Shown here one piece after another: positions 21,955 through 32,800 of a DNA stretch of 64,000 nucleotides; within the stretch, counting starts at the first letter, position 1, and the number at the start of each line of letters is the position of its first letter. The notes under the pieces were generated by a model. The model saw only the letters and a list, made by a program, of their open reading frames with translations. It ran no database searches and was not told the origin of the DNA. The stretch is from assembly GCF_000340215.1 (NCBI RefSeq), contig NW_006921532.1, forward strand, positions 525,844 to 589,843, given 5' to 3'. The DNA comes from Pseudocercospora fijiensis CIRAD86 (taxonomy: Eukaryota > Ascomycota > Dothideomycetes > Mycosphaerellales > Mycosphaerellaceae). Position numbers and translations under genes: made by a program.

Positions 21955-21962
21955 ATACATAA
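21955..21962. repeat. hAT2 target-site duplication, left copy (ATACATAA)
   Basis: ATACATAA here, ATATATAA at 25663-25670. The single difference is CpA to TpA, the RIP change, so the two were probably identical at insertion. Confidence 0.75.
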
Positions 21963-22119
21963 TATAGCTATTAATTGTTAATTAATTACAATTACCTAAC
22001 TGTTATTACAATTATAATCTTAGGTGAGTGATTAATTAACAATTACAATCGCTATAATTATATAATCAATATAGTAGTAAGTGTTATAGTTAAGAAGGAT
22101 GCTATTTCAAAGACTATAG

Positions 22120-24480
22120 TCGTTATTAGTAGCTAGCAATATATTATCTTCGTACTCTACGCCTTCTAGTAAATACAGCCCTTCTAATAGTATATAAGCA
22201 ACGCCTATAGACTGCTAACTCTTTAAACACTCACTTATACGGATAGTGTTACTACTAAGTAACGACCGCTCCTATAATATCGTACGCCGGCTCTTACTAA
22301 AGGTCCGCTTAGACTCTACGGATATAGCGAATGCAGACAATAGGTCGATAGCAAGCCGTACGAGTGCTAGATTAGCCGATTGTTGCTGTGTCTACTACTT
22401 GATTAGTATTGTGTGAACAGGCCTATTGTTATAGTCTTTACCGACAATTAGAAGGCTAATTAGTAGTCTATAGATAAAGGCTTCGAAGGCATCTTCGTCG
22501 CTAGTAACAAGGTCGGCTTGTAACTGTATTTACTAACGTTCTAGGTTAGTAAGACCTTCGAGGTTGCGGTTAGAAGTTGAGTAAGGAGTGCTATATCTAT
22601 AGCGCTGTTTGTAATCGTACTATAGAGCCTTAGCTTCTAATAAGGCGGCGTCTATATCGATTGCTAAGCACTTATTTAACTACGCGAGTCGCCGAGTTGG
22701 ATATAGAAGGACTGCTACGGCGTAGATATAGGTCTATTAGTTAAGACGATAGTACTTATCGAATAGCTATCTTGCTAGCTAAATTAAACGGATAAGAGGT
22801 TAACGCCGAGTATTGTCTTCTACTAACCGAGTAAGGTAGCTTCTTATATATTCTATAGCTTCTTAGTACTAATCTGGTGTCACTATATAGCCTTGTAGCT
22901 TAAGGGTAACCTCTTTAAATAGTATGAGGAAGTCGTAAGTATACTATAGAATAGACCATTCTTCGGTAGTAAGCTAAGAGTCTCTTAAGTGCGGCATTCT
23001 ATCGAAGAAGCTGTTTAATATTAGCCTCGTTTATAGTGCTTCCTTAATTATAAGAAGCTACCTATTCTAGCGTGTTTTACCTAGAATCTTAGGTATTGTA
23101 GTAGGCAGTAAAGGCTAGGCCTTATATACCTCCTTAAATACGTTGAAGTTGTCGTTCTAGCGTAGAAGCTTAGCTAGTAAGAACAGCCGTTGCAGTAGAC
23201 CTTGCTTAGTAAAGGACTCTACGTCTATATCTAGCTACTTCGAGATAGATATAGTGTCGCTATCCGAGTCTATTATAGATAGTTCAAACTCCTTACTCTC
23301 GGCGGACTCTTTACTCCTAGCGAACATAAATGCCTACGTTATCCGGTTAATAATATAGCTAATATAGCGTAGATAGCGCTTCTAGAAGTAGCTATAGCCT
23401 TCTGCTTAAATAAAGGTCTCTATAGCTATATAGAGGGTCTTGTTGTTAGAGCTATTATTAGCAGTTATCTAGCCGATCTTGTCTATTATATTGAAGACCT
23501 TAAAGCTATTAATAAGTAGTAGTGCGAGGAAGTCGCCTATATAAGAGCCGACCGGAAGTTGTAGAAGATCTAGCAGTAGTTAAACTAACTTGCCCTTATT
23601 GTTTATATACTAACAATTAATAGCCTAGAAGTGCTTTCTTCTATACTAAGACTTCTATGTATCAGTACTAACGTAGATGCAGCTTAAGGCGCTTAATAAG
23701 CCTTGTTTGACGTGCTCTCGCTAGTGCTCGAAGTTATATAGAATGTAGCTAAAGAGGGTCGTATATAAGCGTAGGAGGACGTAGTTAGCTTATAGGTTAA
23801 CTGCTAATACTAGGTCCTTAAACTCCTTCGTTACAATAGCACTATAAGAGATACTAAGTGCTATAACAAAGCGTACGAGAGCGTATCTAAAGGTCTTCTT
23901 ATCCGCTGCGTTCTTTAGTATATTAACGGTCTTCTATGCCTTAACTTCTAAGTTCTTCCGGATAGTAGCTAAGAAGTCGATTGTACTCTGTTTCTTACTA
24001 TTATCCTTCTCTTTTATACGACTAACGATAACTTAATGCTTATAGAATAGGTGCTCGGCGGCGTTGCTAGATTGAGACTAAAAGCGCTCTAGATCGTTGT
24101 CGCTATAGTATTTATAGTAGAATACTCGATAGCGGCTGTTCTTAACTCTTTTAGGCTCGCTATCCTTTAGAGGTCTCGAGTAAGACTACAACTCCGGATT
24201 ACGCCTATTGCTAGCTCTCTTTCGCTTCTTAGATAGTATAGGTGTCGGTGTCGGTTACGTAGGTGTTACTAAGGACGATAAGGACTATATAGGAAGGAAT
24301 AATAGGTTAGGTATTAGCTAAGGAGGTTAACTTAGTAGTAGTAGTAGTATAGGATTTAGTACCTCTCTGTCTTCGATATCTTCGAGTTCGCTTAGATCGC
24401 TCGAATCTTAGGTAAATAGTATCTGTTGTCTATCCTACGTTTCCTATTAGGTTTCTTAGTTCTTACGGAAGTTTTCTAAG
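22120..24480 (-). pseudogene. hAT2 transposase (RIPed)
   Basis: N-terminal BED zinc finger near 24050-24190: RVFYYKYYSDNDLERF then NAAEHLFYKH, where both Cys of the C-x2-C pair have become Tyr (TGC/TGT to TAC/TAT) and the His ligands remain. The C-terminal hAT dimerisation motif near 22300-22380 reads LAIDLLSAFAISVESKRTFS. The frame is interrupted by TAG/TAA at Gln/Trp sites. It is similar along its length to the two pieces of hAT1. Upstream of the BED finger is a Ser/Leu/Pro-rich stretch; the start is not certain. Confidence 0.82.
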
Positions 24481-24769
24481 CGCCGCTATAAAGGCTTAGG
24501 GTTTTTGCGTATCTCTACTATAGTAAGGAAATAGTAGAAGTTATAAAAGAATAGAGGTTTAGAAAATTTGAGTTTAATAGGGCTTACTAAGGTTTAAGGC
24601 GCGAGCCGAAGCCGCTCGGTTAGTAGACTCCGAAGGCTCCTATTAGGCTTTAAAGACCCTAAATAATATAATTAATAGGAACAGGCAGGCGCGCAAGCAA
24701 TAACTCCTACTATTCTATATACTATTCTAATCCTTTATAATACCTTTAACACCTTTAATACTACTATTA

Positions 24770-25460
24770 CTACTACTAATATACTCCTTTCCGAAAGCTT
24801 CGATAGCTAATATATTACGAGCACGTTATACGGCGAGCTCGAGCTTTAATTCGCATTCCTCGCCTATACGTAGTATATACGAGTAGCAAGTATAGGGGTT
24901 ACTAAACCTAAAGTGCTTCGCCCTCTCTTCTACCCTCTATATCTACTCGCGACAGACCTAGCAGCGACAGTCCGCTAGATATACGGCTATATAATTACCC
25001 TTCTTACGGATGTAATCCTCGAAAGCCTCTACCTTCTTCTTATAAATATCGAGCTCGGTATTCTTCGCAATTAGTCGGTGTTCTACGCCTTCGTATTCCT
25101 TTAGTATACGGCGAGACTCCTATAACAACCCTTCTATAACAGCTTGCTAAGCCCCTATTTCCTTATACTATTAATCGAGCTAATCCTAACCTTTTACCGT
25201 CTTCTTCGGGTTCTTACGAAGCCTCTTAGTAACCGGTTGTTCTTTATCGGAAGCGCTGTTAGCGATAGGCTTCTTGTCGACAGGCTAAGTCTAAGTCTAA
25301 GTCTATAGCAGCGGCAGCGGTAGTAGCGACAATAAGGTATCTATAACCTTAACCTCCGACTCTAACTCGCTATCTAATATCTATACGATTAGCTATAGCA
25401 ACCGACAGTATTCGCTATTAACCTACCTCGATTACTTCTACGCGCTTCTAACCTATTTTT
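24770..25460 (-). pseudogene. hAT2 accessory ORF with coiled coil and Cys cluster (RIPed)
   Basis: A minus-strand frame upstream of the transposase, about 230 codons. In order: Lys-rich start with VTKRLRKNPKKTVK, a long coiled-coil-like stretch (ESRRILKEYEGVEHRLIAKN, then TELDIYKKKVEAFEDYIRKK), then YLADCRC-stop-VCRE (C-x-C-x2-C, the stop probably a RIPed Trp or Gln), RVEERAKHFRFS and NPYTCYSYILRIGEECELKL. The Cys residues suggest metal binding. I do not recognise the family. Second frames in fungal hATs are unusual, so it may be a captured gene or a regulatory partner. Confidence 0.55.
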
Positions 25461-25662
25461 AATACGAGTTTGTATAAGGAAGAAGGAGGAAACACTACGA
25501 AATTGAGGGATACTTGTACGCCGTAGTATTGCCTACGATTGCCTAAGAAACGCCGACTAATTGTAATTATAATCACATAATCACACGCATAACAATTATA
25601 ACTACAATTACTGTAATTGTAAGTAATTATATAATTATAGGAATTAACAATTAACAGCTATA

Positions 25663-25670
25663 ATATATAA
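25663..25670. repeat. hAT2 target-site duplication, right copy (ATATATAA)
   Basis: Differs from the left copy at one CpA to TpA site. Confidence 0.75.
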
Positions 25671-26870
25671 GTATCTCTATCGATTATTAGGTCGACATTA
25701 AGAGCGCTTAGTCGCTAGCATATCTACTAAACCTTCGAGGCCGCATGTATAGAGATCCCGTATTGCTTTAGGGGTAGCTCTCTATATATACTTAGCTTAA
25801 TTTGCGAAGACATAGCGGTCGTTGTCTAAAGAGCTACAGTATTCGCATAGTTTCGGTATTTAGTTATACTAAGAATATTATTAGCGATTGTATAATAAGT
25901 AAATACAATATGTAGCTAACTCTAATAACAAATAAAGGTTGTACCGACCTCTTAGTTCTTCGCTTAATAGGCTATCTTAAGGACTTAATTCGTCCTTCGT
26001 AGAGTTCGTAAGGCTTCTATACGCCTAGACGAGAGCTTCGTATAGCGCGAAACAAGGGATTACCCTAGATAGCATTAGAGCAACTTATAGTAGTCTTAAA
26101 CATAGGCGAGAATACCTTAACTATCCGGTCTAAAAGAGGCAAGTAGCCGCCTATATAGACCTACTAGAGCGGCACTTGTATGCCCCTAGACTATAGACTA
26201 TAGACTATCTCTACTTAGACTAGTAACAAAGGGTTGTTAGTATATCTGTATAATTTAGCTTAGCTACTATAAGCTACTATAGAAATAAACTCCCGCATAG
26301 ACTATATAATACCCTTTATTACTAGTCTAATCCGCTTCTATCGGGGTTTTAGTACGCGTATATAGATAAAGCGACCCGAATTTTTTTTCGAAGAAAGAAT
26401 ACGCAATACCTAGACTAAAATTCGAAAATCCGCTACGGTAGCGACCTAGATAAATACTTTATATATACTAATTACTATTTTTTATTCTATATACGATAGC
26501 CTTAGTTTAGGAAAATCGAATATAATCTAAAAACCGAATACGCTCGGCTATATAGAAGGCTACTCTATACCGCGACGATAAGAATACGTACTATTTAGAC
26601 CGTAATTCGAAAAAGTACTACTAGGCGGGCCTAGATAATTATATTATCTAGGGCCTCTACTATATATTATATATTAATTTGTGTTCCTCGACGAGTGCTT
26701 CCTTAAGAGGGGAAAATCTATATAAATAGCTAAATTGCGACAGAAACGGGCTAGACTAGAGATAGGATCTCTATAATCTAAACGCTAATTGGCTATATAC
26801 TACACCTTAGCTGCATACTATGCTACACCTTAGCTATATACTATGCCACACACACATATACCAAAATACT
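25671..26870. other. Decayed, partly RIPed spacer right of hAT2
   Basis: Should include the old upstream region of the GH36 gene plus repeat remnants. It is TA-rich with few CA/TG at the left and a normal mix by 26870. It holds a diverged direct repeat (26395-26455 and 26579-26640), a short tandem of TATACTACACCTTAGCT-like units (about 26795-26850) and one arm of an inverted repeat (26751-26768). No coding frame supported. Confidence 0.5.
26395..26640. repeat. Pair of diverged direct repeats, about 60 bp each
   Basis: 26395-26455 and 26579-26640 share AGAATACG, TAGAC, ATTCGAAAA and CCTAGATAA in the same order and spacing. They are too diverged for a recent duplication; possibly paired LTR or tandem remnants. 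Confidence 0.4.
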
Positions 26871-26896
26871 CTCAAATAATCCTATCTCTAGTCTGG
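26751..26896. repeat. Short inverted repeat spanning the RIP boundary
   Basis: CTAGACTAGAGATAGGAT (26751-26768) is the reverse complement of 26879-26896 except for one position, C-T-A versus C-C-A, a CpA to TpA difference. The arms are 110 bp apart. The left arm is in RIPed sequence, the right in normal sequence. Could be a miniature inverted-repeat element. Confidence 0.5.
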
Positions 26897-27962
26897 TCTC
26901 GAGATAGGACTACAGAGCAGTGCATCCCCATGTCGAATACAGTACTTGATTCGAATCGATTAGAGAAATCAGGCGAAACTGAGAAGAGCTGTTCGAAGAA
27001 ATAGGATGAATTATCTGCACAATTCATCAGTATGTATCGAGACTGAGAGACACACATGCAAAGTTTGGATCCAGATAAGACTTGTCCAATAATGAAGCAC
27101 ATGCAAGCGATTTCAGTCCTTCGTGTTTCGATCTTCTTAAATGCGAGGTGCCGACTTGTAGCTCTTCCTCTATTTCATTGGTCTTCACAATTGCTGCTAG
27201 TGTCTGCCCAGGAAGGAGATAGTCTTCCTTTACGCAATCGGCTGGAGTCGTGCGACAAAATATAAAGGCATACTCACTGAATGGCGAAAGGTATTCGGTA
27301 GCCCCATTGATCTGTGCGAGATGACAGTGCACGAAGTACGCCCGCCCGCAGCGATCAGCTGGCCAATGCAAAAGCACATACATATTCGTCCAGCTGGTCA
27401 AGGACACCCTGAGAATCATGGGCAAGCACTCCGAATCGCAACATCATCAAGCGCGGGCTGTGCGTCGCTAAGGAGCGATCTTGCCATCGTCCTACAAAAC
27501 GGTGTCTACCGTCAATTCATGCATGCTGTGCTTAGACCCACACGTGCCTTGTCAGCATCCATCTCCACCACGTCCGTTGACATACATAATAACTCTTTCC
27601 AAGTTGACAGCGCTCCGTCACAGGATACAGTACTCTCCGTAGCAGACAGAAACCAATCATTCCCCGCCTACAAAATTCCCAGCTACCTCTATAAAACCAC
27701 CCTAGCTCGGCGAATCCCACTCCTCATCAACATCCATCTCCGTAGACCATCTCACATAATTCTTACGCAGCCCATCACCCATCATCATCATCAAGCCCCC
27801 AAATTCTTGCCTAGAAGCAGGAGCAGGAGCAGTCTGGATCTCCAACCTCGACCCCTTCCTCGAAATCCACACACCACGGGACATGAAAGCGGGAAAGATT
27901 TCTATAATTCATGTTAGGACGCACGGCGGTGATGGCCGTACTATACTATGCTATGCTATTAT
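26897..27962. other. Un-RIPed host DNA without a confident gene
   Basis: CA and TG are normal. The longest frames are 27027-27425 (-, 132 codons) and 27321-27917 (+, 198 codons); neither resembles a family I know, both lack convincing domain content, and they overlap. A TATAAAA sequence at about 27690 (+) is followed by a CA- and pyrimidine-rich stretch as in fungal 5' UTRs, but no matching gene start is clear before the convergent gene ending at 27963. Confidence 0.4.
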
Positions 27963-29211
27963 TCAGAGAGTCTCACTTGTAGTAGTAGTAGAAGCTCCAC
28001 GAGGATTGCCATGATACCACGTCTTGGAACTGTGCTCGGAAGGGCCTTCTTGAATTCCATGGTGGTTGGAAGTGACGTGTTTGAGCCATTCGTCAACGGT
28101 TTGTGAGACGTAGCCACAGCCGTCGTGGACACAGACTCGATGTCGGAATGCTAAAGAGAGATTCTCGTTCTGGCGTAAGAGTCGATGGTGGCATTCTCGG
28201 TATGGGCAGTGGAAGTAGTAGTGCTCTTGTTCCAGAGGTCGATGGGCTTCTTCTAAAGGTGGTGAATAGTTGTCCATTTCCCGGTCGATACTGAAATCGC
28301 AGCGTTCCAAGTGCTTTTCCCAGTCTTCTTTCCAAGTCGGTAGGTCACGTTGTTGGTTTTCGGGAATGACCAAGTGTCGTCGGATTTGTCTTAGTCTTGC
28401 CAGTGCGACTGATTGATGTAGATCGAAGTCGTCCATTTGCTCTGACGCATGTTTCTCCCAAGGTTTTGCCGTCCGTTGCTCTAAGAGGTGATGATTCTGC
28501 TCTTGATGTTGCTTTCTCAGCTTTCGCCACTCGTGTCTCCACTTCCACTCCGGTCTGCCATCTTCTTGATATACCACTTCTCCCTGACTTGAACGTTCCC
28601 ATACTGGCTCCGGGTGCTCAATATCGGCGTCACTCTCGCGATTTACTGGTCCATCAACGCCCTTCCGAGTCTGTCGACTTAGTTTACGATGCTTGAAGCC
28701 AATTTCTTCCAAATTTTGACTTGGCCATTGAGTGCTCTCAAATGATTGGAAGTTCTGACCTGACATGAAGTTTCTGAAGTCTTGCTCGACAGAGGATAGT
28801 TCAGCTTCCACGACGCTGCGAAAACATTCCACCTTGGCAGCTGAACTTGAGCTCCTTAATACATCGTCTGAGAAGTCTGAGGCTGTGAGGCCTCTTCTCG
28901 CAGGCGCCGCGACTCGCTTCCCAACACCCAACGGATCACGACTCTTGAATTCTGCCTCGATGCCAGGAACGCCAGAGAACGTAGAACACGCCAATCCTTT
29001 TGCACTGCCAATGATCCTCTGGCCCAGCTTCGGCCTTTTCTCGGCCGCCGCCGCCATAGCCGCTTGTATCTTTTTCTGTAACAGAGGCCCAGGAGACAAC
29101 GATTGAAGGTGGACAGTTTCCACGTCCAGCAAGTGGATTTACATGGACAAGAAATCCGGTCTCCGTCCAGATTTCGGAACTGGTTTCCGATGCCCGAGCA
29201 AGTGAATGCAA
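27963..29211 (-). CDS. Hypothetical protein with C-terminal zinc-finger-like Cys/His pairs, two exons
   Basis: Proposed exons are 29143-29211 (23 codons from ATG 29211) and 27963-29075, joined across a 67-nt intron (GTAAAT...ACAG), giving 393 residues. If unspliced, the frame starts at ATG 29132 and gives 389 residues with a different start. The N terminus is helical and Ala-rich (KKIQAAMAAAAEKRPKLGQR) followed by AKGLACSTFSGVPGIEAEF. The middle is charged, with many Trp/Arg/Gln. The C-terminal third has CPYREC, then VCVHDGC with 12 residues to H and a further H-H: a C-x4-C-x12-H-x4-H pattern like a C2H2 finger. I do not recognise the family; nucleic-acid binding is only a guess. No RIP is visible although both sides are transposon-rich. 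Confidence 0.7.
29076..29142 (-). other. Proposed intron in the zinc-finger-like gene
   Basis: 67 nt, GTAAAT donor and TTACAG acceptor, phase 0. The branch site is weak, so the splice is likely but not certain. Confidence 0.5.
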
Positions 29212-29453
29212 TGGTATATTTTCCGGCTGAACCTTGCGAGAGTATTGCCAAGGACTCCGAGGCCTTTACTGCCAGTATACTCAATGTCGTCGCTCAAGAG
29301 CTTGTATCTACGGCGAGGCGAAAAAAGCTGTAACGTGAAGTTTTGGAAGTTGACTATGGGTTTCGCTCCAAGCCCTGGAGATCTGCCCTAGCGTCGTCGG
29401 CTGACGTCGGCCCGCTCTGTTCGGGAAGGCTTGCTGCTTCCAGAATGCTTTTC

Positions 29454-29458
29454 CAGAA
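29454..29458. repeat. Copia target-site duplication, left copy (CAGAA)
   Basis: CAGAA precedes the 5' LTR and recurs exactly at 36258-36262 after the 3' LTR. Confidence 0.88.
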
Positions 29459-29640
29459 TGTTGTGGTTCAGTTAGGTAATATGCTGGTTAGCTGATGGCA
29501 TTAGCTGACCTATGCTAAGAGGAAGGATACACAATGGGTATATTAACTGCAGTTTCTATAGTAGGCTCCTAATCCTTCTTTGTATAGTTATATAGTTGTC
29601 AATCCGATAATTAGTTATATCCCTAGCACGATTTACAACA
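29459..29640 (+). repeat. Copia 5' LTR
   Basis: 182 bp, TGTTGTGGTT start and TTTACAACA end. It differs from the 3' LTR at a handful of sites, all C/T or G/A. Confidence 0.93.
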
Positions 29641-29652
29641 GGTTATAAGCCC
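29641..29652 (+). promoter_or_regulatory. Copia primer-binding site, initiator-tRNA anticodon type
   Basis: GGTTATAAGCCC directly follows the 5' LTR. With one TpG to TpA change undone it would be GGTTATGAGCCC, which pairs with the conserved anticodon stem-loop of initiator tRNA-Met. Priming from a half-tRNA is known for Drosophila copia and yeast Ty5. The tRNA assignment rests on memory of the conserved loop. Confidence 0.65.
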
Positions 29653-29883
29653 GGCGTATACGCTTACCTGTCCAGTTCAACTATAAAAGAACTGTTTCTA
29701 GAGTCTACTAAACAGAGCTAGCTATCTAGACCTATTAGGTACCTAGTTAAGAGCTCTAGTTCGGACTAAAACCTAGCAAGTGTCCCTTATAAGCCCTGCC
29801 TAGCACTATACTAAAAGGCAGCTAGGAACGATAGACACCAATTAGACAAAGACAGCAAAGGAGAATCAGGTTCTTAGGAAGGG

Positions 29884-32800
29884 GATCAACTTCTAAGACT
29901 AGAAGCTTATATTCTAGGCGGCCCTTCTAGAAAAGGACCTAGTTAGTATAGTATTCTATAGACTTAACTAGGCTGATAAAATAAAACCACCTCTAAAGAG
30001 CATGTTTATAGGGGACTTAGCCGATTAGTAGTATAGAGATATGTTTAGGGATTAGAAAAAGAAAGACATCTAAGCCCTAGGCATACTTATTACTAGACTC
30101 GACCCTGCTCTTAGACTAGACTTCGGTAACACACCTAAGTTAGCTAAGGATATATACGACTACATTAAGGCTCTATATAAGCCTATTGTAACCGTAGACA
30201 TATTTGATACTATCAAACTCATTAGGCACATTAGGATGCCCCTTACTAATCCGAACACTTAGTAGTACTGCGAATCTTTTTAGCAGTAGTTCAATAGATT
30301 TCAAACATCGATAGAACAATTTGCTAGCTTAGTTACAACAATAGAAGCGCCTATAAAGTCATTAGACATTAAGATACCTAATATGCTTATTAGGATGCTG
30401 TTTATTTAGGGCCTTTCTAGTTACGAATAGCTTAGATCCTAGAAGTACAACAACAAGCCTGAAGCTAAGGACTCCTCCCTTAAAGTAATAATAACGTCCC
30501 TAAGGAGAGAAAAGCCTCCTAGATAGTCATCTAGCGGCTTAAAGCTTGTTAGAGGGGCTATTGGTAATAATAACGACTAGTGCACTCAGTGCAAGCATAA
30601 ACATACTAACGCTAAGTGCTACAAGCAACACCCTAATATAGCACTACCTAGTTAGGGAAAGAAAGACAAGAGCAAAGACAAAGACAAAGGCAAGAAGGGT
30701 AAAGGCAAAGGAAAGGGCAAATCTAGTAGTGCTATTAACAATAATAAAGATGAATTAGACTCCTCCTCTAACTCGGAAGATAAGGGAGACTATTAGCTAG
30801 ACGGCCTTAGTAGGGGCCTAATTGGGGGAGCTATTGCAAAGCCGGGACTAGCTGTAGCAAGCTCTAAGAACCTAATAGCCAATACAAAAGTTTAGGATAC
30901 AGGTACATTACTACACATTATAGGGAACAAGAGCTAGTTTAGCGATCTCAAGTACCTAACTAAGCCTATTCAGTTCTCCTAAGCAGTAGGAAAATCAAGT
31001 ATATTACGATTAGGAACTGTTAACATCTTCCTAACCTATAAAGGAAAGAAAACCCTAATTACTCTAATAGACGTCCTCTACTCCCCGAACTTAGATTGCA
31101 ACCTAATCTTAGCAGAGCGTCTTTAGAAGAAATGTAGCATTCACTTAGATAGACCTTTAGGCACTTTAATGCTTAAAGGCAAGCTAATTAAAAAGGTTGA
31201 GGAAGTATAAGGAGTACTTACCCTTAAAGATACTAGAGTTAAAATGCTAGGCTTAGCTTTAAAACCAAACTTAGAATCGAGTTAGAAAGGGCAGCTATTA
31301 GCCCTAGCTATCGCTAGACTACGAGCGGACACATTGAGATAGCATTAGAGACTTAGCTACGTCGGCAACAAGATCCTAATAGCTACTAAGGAAGCTATTC
31401 TAGGCCTAGAAGAAGTTGATATATCTGAACTCGAGTACTGTAAGACCTACAAGCTCTCGAGAGCTTAAAGAGTTGTATTAAGAGAACACAGAACTAGACT
31501 AGAAAAAGCCCTTAACGAAGTCTATGTTGACCTTGTTAGCGTACAACCATTTAATCTGTTTAGAAACAGGTACATTATAATCCTAACTAATGCTAAAACT
31601 AGGCTTAGGTAGGGTCTATTACTTCGAAACAAAGACAAGGTAACAAGTAGTAACAAGCTAACCAACTGGATAGCTAGAATTAAGAGGCAATACAACAAAA
31701 TCCCCAAAATTATCTTTAGTAATAGCGGGGGAGAGTTTACTAACAACGATCTAGTACACTTTGCAGAGGAAGTTAGCATTAGATAGGATGTGTCTATACT
31801 ATATACACCGGAGTAGAATGGTATTGCAGAGTCGTTAAACAAGACGATTCTGCTTAAGGCAAGAGTAATGATAATTAACTCTAGCCTACTAATGTACTAC
31901 TAGTACTTTGTAGTAATGCATTCGATTTACCTAACTAACAGACTAGTAAACTTGAGAACTAAGGAAGTTCTACTTAAGGCCTTTAAATTAGACTTGAATA
32001 TCGGTAGTATAGATATTAACTTGTCTAAGACGAGACGATTTGGCTATAAGGCATTCAAATACCTCGAATCCGGGGTTGAACGACTTAACTCCTAGAAGTT
32101 TGCACTAAGAGCTTTCGTTTACTGGTTTATTAGATTCTAAGAAAATTTATCAACAAACTATCTGCTCTAGAACCCGTACTAGAAGGATGGCGTATAGTAA
32201 TATAACATTAGATTCTCTCTACACGTTACCTTCAACGAGGACTTTGTCTATAAAGACAATTTTACTAAGCTTCTAAGTACCCTTTAAGCTTAGGGGGAGT
32301 ATTTGAGACTAGCTGTCCCTTAGGAGACTATTTAGGTACTTGAAACCCAGTCTGACCTTTCATTTAAGTTAGGAATCCTAGCACTATTCCCTAGTAATAA
32401 CCAAACACCTTAGCACTCTTTAGAACCTTAGGGGGAGCTATTTAGAGGTAGTATCCCTTAGCCTTAGCAGGCTTATAATCAGGAAGATTAGGAAGACTCC
32501 CTTACAGCTTAGGGGGAGCAAGGTACACTTAAGCAAGGAATACTACCTTAGCCAACACCTATAGCTAATAAGCTAACACTCCAAAATCACTAACTAGAAC
32601 TACTAGCTGCCTAGTAGGAAGCTGCTCCTAAGAAAAATTAGTATACTTAAGAAACAGATACTGCTGAACTAGAAGACACCCCAATCACTCCCTTCTAAGT
32701 CCCTAAGACTACTAGCAAGAGAAAGAGGGCTCCTAACCTACCTTAGCTAAACCCTCCTTAAGCCGAAGTACGACTCAGGTCTAGCAGAGCCGTAGCTAAG

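Larger units (their letters stand above)
21179..21962 (-). pseudogene. GH36 alpha-galactosidase, 5' half (RIPed), trapped between hAT1 and hAT2
   Basis: About 260 codons on the minus strand in one frame that meets the 3' half at the hAT1 duplication (the protein reads ALAVV here and AVVSSKTEDAF there). Family blocks: RVHFYTFFDIPIIRSNVLVK, the substrate-side W-Q-I-E-H block (Y-ATA-stop-QIEHSSS), then ARGPND-stop-DH and KKLRPREEFESV. More than a dozen codons are TAG/TAA where GH36 proteins have Trp or Gln, so RIP has worked on this single-copy host fragment. With the 3' half the gene would be about 680 residues, a normal GH36 length. The start codon is not certain; the first readable residues (IHSIRLKN) abut the hAT2 insertion. 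Confidence 0.85.
21963..25662 (-). mobile_element. hAT2: complete hAT-superfamily transposon, 3.7 kb (RIPed)
   Basis: Terminal inverted repeats of about 21 bp (21963-21983 and 25642-25662, core TTAATTGTTAATT) with one mismatch, flanked by 8-bp duplications. AT-rich subterminal blocks resemble those of hAT1. It encodes on the minus strand an accessory frame (about 24770-25460) and the transposase (about 22120-24480). It is inserted at or near the 5' end of the GH36 gene. It gives an uninterrupted reference for hAT1. Confidence 0.85.

Noticed and set aside
27027..27917. Frames 27027-27425 (-) and 27321-27917 (+) as genes
   Set aside because: They overlap each other, have no domain or motif, and lack convincing splice or start context; left as an unassigned interval.
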